From Isoetes taiwanensis (Eukaryota; Streptophyta; Lycopodiopsida; Isoetales; Isoetaceae), in the NCBI GenBank assembly GCA_021234155.1, contig JAJEKV010000047.1, forward strand, positions 7,343,071-7,407,070: a DNA stretch of 64,000 nucleotides. Direction: 5' to 3'. Position 1 is the first letter of the stretch. The number at the start of each line of letters is the position of its first letter. A program made the translations under genes and the position numbers. Shown piece after piece: positions 61,242 through 64,000 of this stretch. Below the pieces are notes generated by a model. That model was not told the DNA's origin and did not search any database. It saw nothing but the letters and a program-made list of their open reading frames with translations.

Positions 61242-61677
61242 TAAGCAATACAAGAATTTTGAAGAGTTGGCTGCATGTTTCCCAGAGCTGTCTGAACAAT
61301 GACTCCTGGATACTGCCAGGAATAACCCGGCGCCTAGAGAAGCCGCTTCCTAACTTTGAGTACATGGGAATGTCTGAAGGCGGCTCCGGAAGTGAGAGAA
61401 CATCTGCCGACCATCACCAAAAAGACAGAAGTTGGTTTCCTCTACTAAATTTTCTTTGGCATTGCAGGACGAATTGTTGGATAGCGCTAAAAGCAATGCT
61501 TCAGATATGTCAGCGCGCGTGAGAGAGGCAGCTGCCGCAATGGATGTTGACATGCCAGAAACAACTGGATACATAGAAATGGACCTGTCACAGAGGCTCG
61601 CTATTGGAAAGGAGCATGCTGCAAGAATAGCTGCTCAACTTGGCTTGGATCCAGATTCTGTAAAAGAAACTCAGTGA
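61242..61677 (+). other. Possible terminal exons of an unidentified gene
   Basis: After an acceptor-like CTGTTTCAG (61233-61241) a stretch reads KQYKNFEELAACFPELSEQ and then hits TGA. After a second acceptor, GGCATTGCAG (61458-61467), an open 69-codon stretch reads DELLDSAKSNASDMSARVRE through IGKEHAARIAAQLGLDPDSV and ends KETQ-TGA at 61677. The second part is alanine-rich, helical and codon-like. The first is broken or spliced differently. Product unknown. The two may be remnants rather than a live gene. Confidence 0.35.
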
Positions 61678-61946
61678 AAACGCCTTCGCGATTGTGCTGG
61701 GCTTTGTTTACAAAATTTGTGCTAATATATGGACCCGTTATGTTTATATGTAAACCTCTATTTGGCTACCCTATGTGTTATCCTTTTTTGTTTAATTGTT
61801 TTATCAACATTGAATTGCATGAACAAAGTAGTCTCAAGATCGGCTGATTATCTCTCAGACCCGGATATAACTCCTCCGAGAGAGCATCTTGACTTGGTAG
61901 CACCGATTGTGCTCTTTATATTTTGCCTTCACTAGTTGTCGCAAAA

Positions 61947-62190
61947 ATCGCCATGGCGATCCTTACGACCACTAGTGATCTTTGTTTCAATCTCCACACT
62001 TACCGTTAGGACAAATTTATAGGCTAGGCCTTTGCATTCAAATTTCGGCAACTGTTACTTTTTCAAGCAGAACTAACAATTATTAACGCTTCATTTTGGT
62101 TGAGAGGAATCATTTCTTACCATCTCCGGGGTGACCACGACCTATTTCGTTGTCAAACGAGAAAACGAAATTTCTCTAATTAATGAAACC
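61947..62190. repeat. Second palindrome and shared boundary sequence
   Basis: ATCGCCATGGCGAT (61947-61960) has the same ATCGC...GCGAT arms as the palindromes of the 22-30 kb block and is likewise followed by CCT. About 180 bp further on, 62136-62190 (ACCACGACCTATTTCGTTGT, AAACGAGAAAACGAAATTTC, TCTAATTAAT) matches 30408-30472. This looks like the end of another, otherwise lost, member of the same element family. Confidence 0.5.
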
Positions 62191-62199
62191 TTGCTTTCT

Positions 62200-63100
62200 A
62201 CACCTCTGTTTTCTGCTTCAGATTTGGACTCTGTTTTCCGGCACCTCTACACCTCTGTTTTATGCTTGAGATTTCAGATCTGTCATTAAATCAGATGTAT
62301 GTATGCTCCCTGGCCAGTAAATCTTCCAGACCAGCAAATCTTCTGTGTAGCTTTGCTTCTGCCGCTGGATCTTTCTTGCTTCAGCGAAATTTTTCAAGTT
62401 GAAGCTTTGAGCCATTCGAATGCTCGTATTTGCACGTCTTTATGTATTTATTCATATTTAACAAATCCAATGGTCTATAATCCAATGGTTTAGCATAAAA
62501 AAATGGTATGGGTTAGACATAAGGTATGGGTTAGATAAAGCAAAGTCGGCTGAATATCCCCATAGCCTTCCATCATACATTTCAAGGCAATTTATGTATA
62601 TTTAGAATTAAGTTAATGACTGCTAAATTAATAGTACATTTTGAAGGGGAAATATTAACTTTAACAAAAACCCAATGGGTTTCCTTGTATATACTTATAG
62701 ACTACGCCCATACATGGACCATGGATTTACTTCATAAGCGTGGGTCGATCCCTTGGATTTATTCCCTAAAGATAATTGTTAAGTTACTCTCATGTAGATA
62801 TAAGTAAGAGAAGCCAACAAGCAACATGCATACAAAAAAAAAAAAAAAAAAAAAAAAAAACATATTCAAAGAGAAAATGGGTAGTGTAATTTGTTGGTCC
62901 TTGGAAATATCTTACAGCCATTTTAATAATGGATAGCACTTTGCTTCATTGTTATATTTTAGTTTTTAGAGGTATATTTGCCACTTTTGTTTATGCCTCA
63001 TAGGCCTGGGGGCCTTTTGTTGTTGGGGGGCAAGAAGAGCGATAAGTAAATGTTTACTGCATAAATAACATATAACGAGATAATTTTACACATATTGCAT
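62200..63100. other. No gene seen
   Basis: AT-rich spacer with a doubled CACCTCTACACCTCTGTTTT-like phrase near 62195-62255, a doubled ATGGGTTAGA phrase near 62507-62535 and an uninterrupted run of A from 62835 to about 62860. No coding sequence is recognised. Confidence 0.6.
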
Positions 63101-63109
63101 CTTTCACAC

Positions 63110-63890
63110 TTAATTGACCAACTTGCAATCCTTGCGAATCTCTCCACCAGTTCCTGTGAGCAAGCCGATAAGGCCCATCTTTACCATTGAGTGGCTAAAT
63201 TGATCACTAAAGAGGGGAAGGTTGGTAGCATCAGCATCCACAAATGACTTAATAATATGAGAATCTAAGAGAGCAGCGTCTGACGTACATAGACCTCTAT
63301 TTTGTTTGATGTCAATGAAATAGTCCGAGTCGAATTTAAACTGTGTGCGTCCCATAGGTATTTTGGTAGTTAAGTCTCCAAGAGCACATAACGTCTTGAG
63401 TTGTGCAACATACGTTGCATCTAATGAAGGGTCAGAGTCTCCTTTGCCCGTGAAATTGTAGAGCCTATTATCGATGGGAACGCAATGCGAACTTCCAATA
63501 GTATGTGCACCTAGATAAGATACCAACTCCTTAGAATTGAATTGTTTTGTTTGATGTTAGGCCCATAGCTAGTTTAAGAAATTTAATTCTAAATAAATAA
63601 TAACAGATACATCTAGCTTAGCTAAAGTATTGAAGAAATTTACAAGAGTTCTTTGTGATAAGCTTGGACCTAACTTAAAAAAAGAAAGGGAGGAGGAACT
63701 AAGATTACCAGAAAGTGCAACTAGGTCAAATTTGTTGAGACTCTTGCTTTTGAAGTTGGCAATCAAATCAAAGATATTGGAAAAGGCTTTTGGTAAATTA
63801 GCCTGGGCTTCTACATCGTGTGATTGTTTGCCATCTCTACGTCATGTTGGAACATCCCAATACGGTCCTCCAATCTGTAAGGTGATCTGA
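63110..63890 (-). pseudogene. Class III peroxidase, 3' exons with a nonsense codon
   Basis: This is a secreted plant heme peroxidase. Two minus-strand exons are seen. The upstream one (about 63887-63709) reads IGGPYWDVPT-stop-RRDGKQSH, then NLPKAFPNIFDLIANF and KFDLVALSG. The last one (63510-63110) reads AHTIGSSHCVPIDNRLYNFT, DPSLDATYVAQLKTLC, SDYFIDIKQNRGLCTSDAAL and FSHSMVKMGLIGLLTGTGGEIRKDC, ending in LVN. The proximal-histidine segment (HTIGSSHC) and distal-side domain cysteines are present. The conserved glycine of the GRRDG block is replaced by TGA. The first exons lie beyond the window or are lost. The nonsense codon makes function doubtful. Confidence 0.82.
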
Positions 63891-64000
63891 GTAAGAAAGA
63901 TCATGAAAATTTCCTCGAATATAATTGAGTTGAATGTTATGGTCTGCCAATGAGTCTGGTTACTATATGAGAAAATACTTAACTGCAACAACTCCATCCC

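Noticed and set aside
63630-63890. 86-codon plus-strand ORF at the window end
   Set aside because: Antisense of the peroxidase exon, whose minus-strand reading has clear family motifs.

Overview
The window is nuclear DNA of a land plant. The host-type genes are a split PRORP gene (protein-only RNase P), PLS-type pentatricopeptide fragments and a class III peroxidase fragment. Everything else that can be recognised is plant-type retrotransposon debris: L1-like LINEs with APE endonuclease and YADD reverse transcriptase, one Ty1/copia element and tRNA-derived SINEs. The heavy TE load, the very long microsatellites and the PRORP with a long N-terminal extension would suit a large-genome seed-free plant such as a fern or lycophyte. 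That placement is inference, not something the sequence proves.

Layout. 1-4.87 kb: non-coding, with old duplications. 4.87-18.5 kb: a train of degenerate retroelements. In order these are an L1-like LINE (A), a LINE 3' end, a SINE, a nearly full-length LINE (B), a 5' part of a related LINE (C) cut by a copia LTR, and a 5'-truncated copia element on the minus strand. Long (TC)n and (TATC)n tracts sit exactly at several of these joints. 18.5-20.5 kb: a tandem repeat broken by a LINE 3' end (E), which is itself broken by a small TIR element. 20.5-22.4 and 30.5-34.2 kb: strongly T/pyrimidine-rich sequence. 22.4-30.5 kb: a compositionally distinct block with two divergent, decayed, intron-containing genes and repeated CG-rich palindromes. 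Its plus-strand gene carries a ParB-like motif followed by pieces that resemble a beta-class DNA methyltransferase. This block is the best candidate for an undescribed system. 34.5-38.6 kb: LINE D with two nested insertions, then (TC)n, a SINE and (TATC)n.

39.1-42.3 kb holds the only gene that looks intact, PRORP, readable in seven exons. 42.9-51 kb: small repeats, a LINE tail, PPR remnants and one unidentified ORF. 51.0-56.15 kb: a GC-rich degenerate LINE (G) inserted into one copy of a duplicated 1.5 kb segment. The other copy, at 57.07-58.59 kb, preserves the empty site. 59.7-60.6 kb: a tandem pair of small unidentified genes. 60.7-62.2 kb: further unidentified coding remnants and a sequence shared with the end of the 22-30 kb block. 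63.1-63.9 kb: a class III peroxidase pseudogene on the minus strand.

Apart from PRORP, nearly all coding sequence is broken by stops and frameshifts. No operon-like cooperation is implied. The relationships that can be read are nesting order, shared 3' tails between LINEs and SINEs, and the divergent gene pair of the 22-30 kb block.
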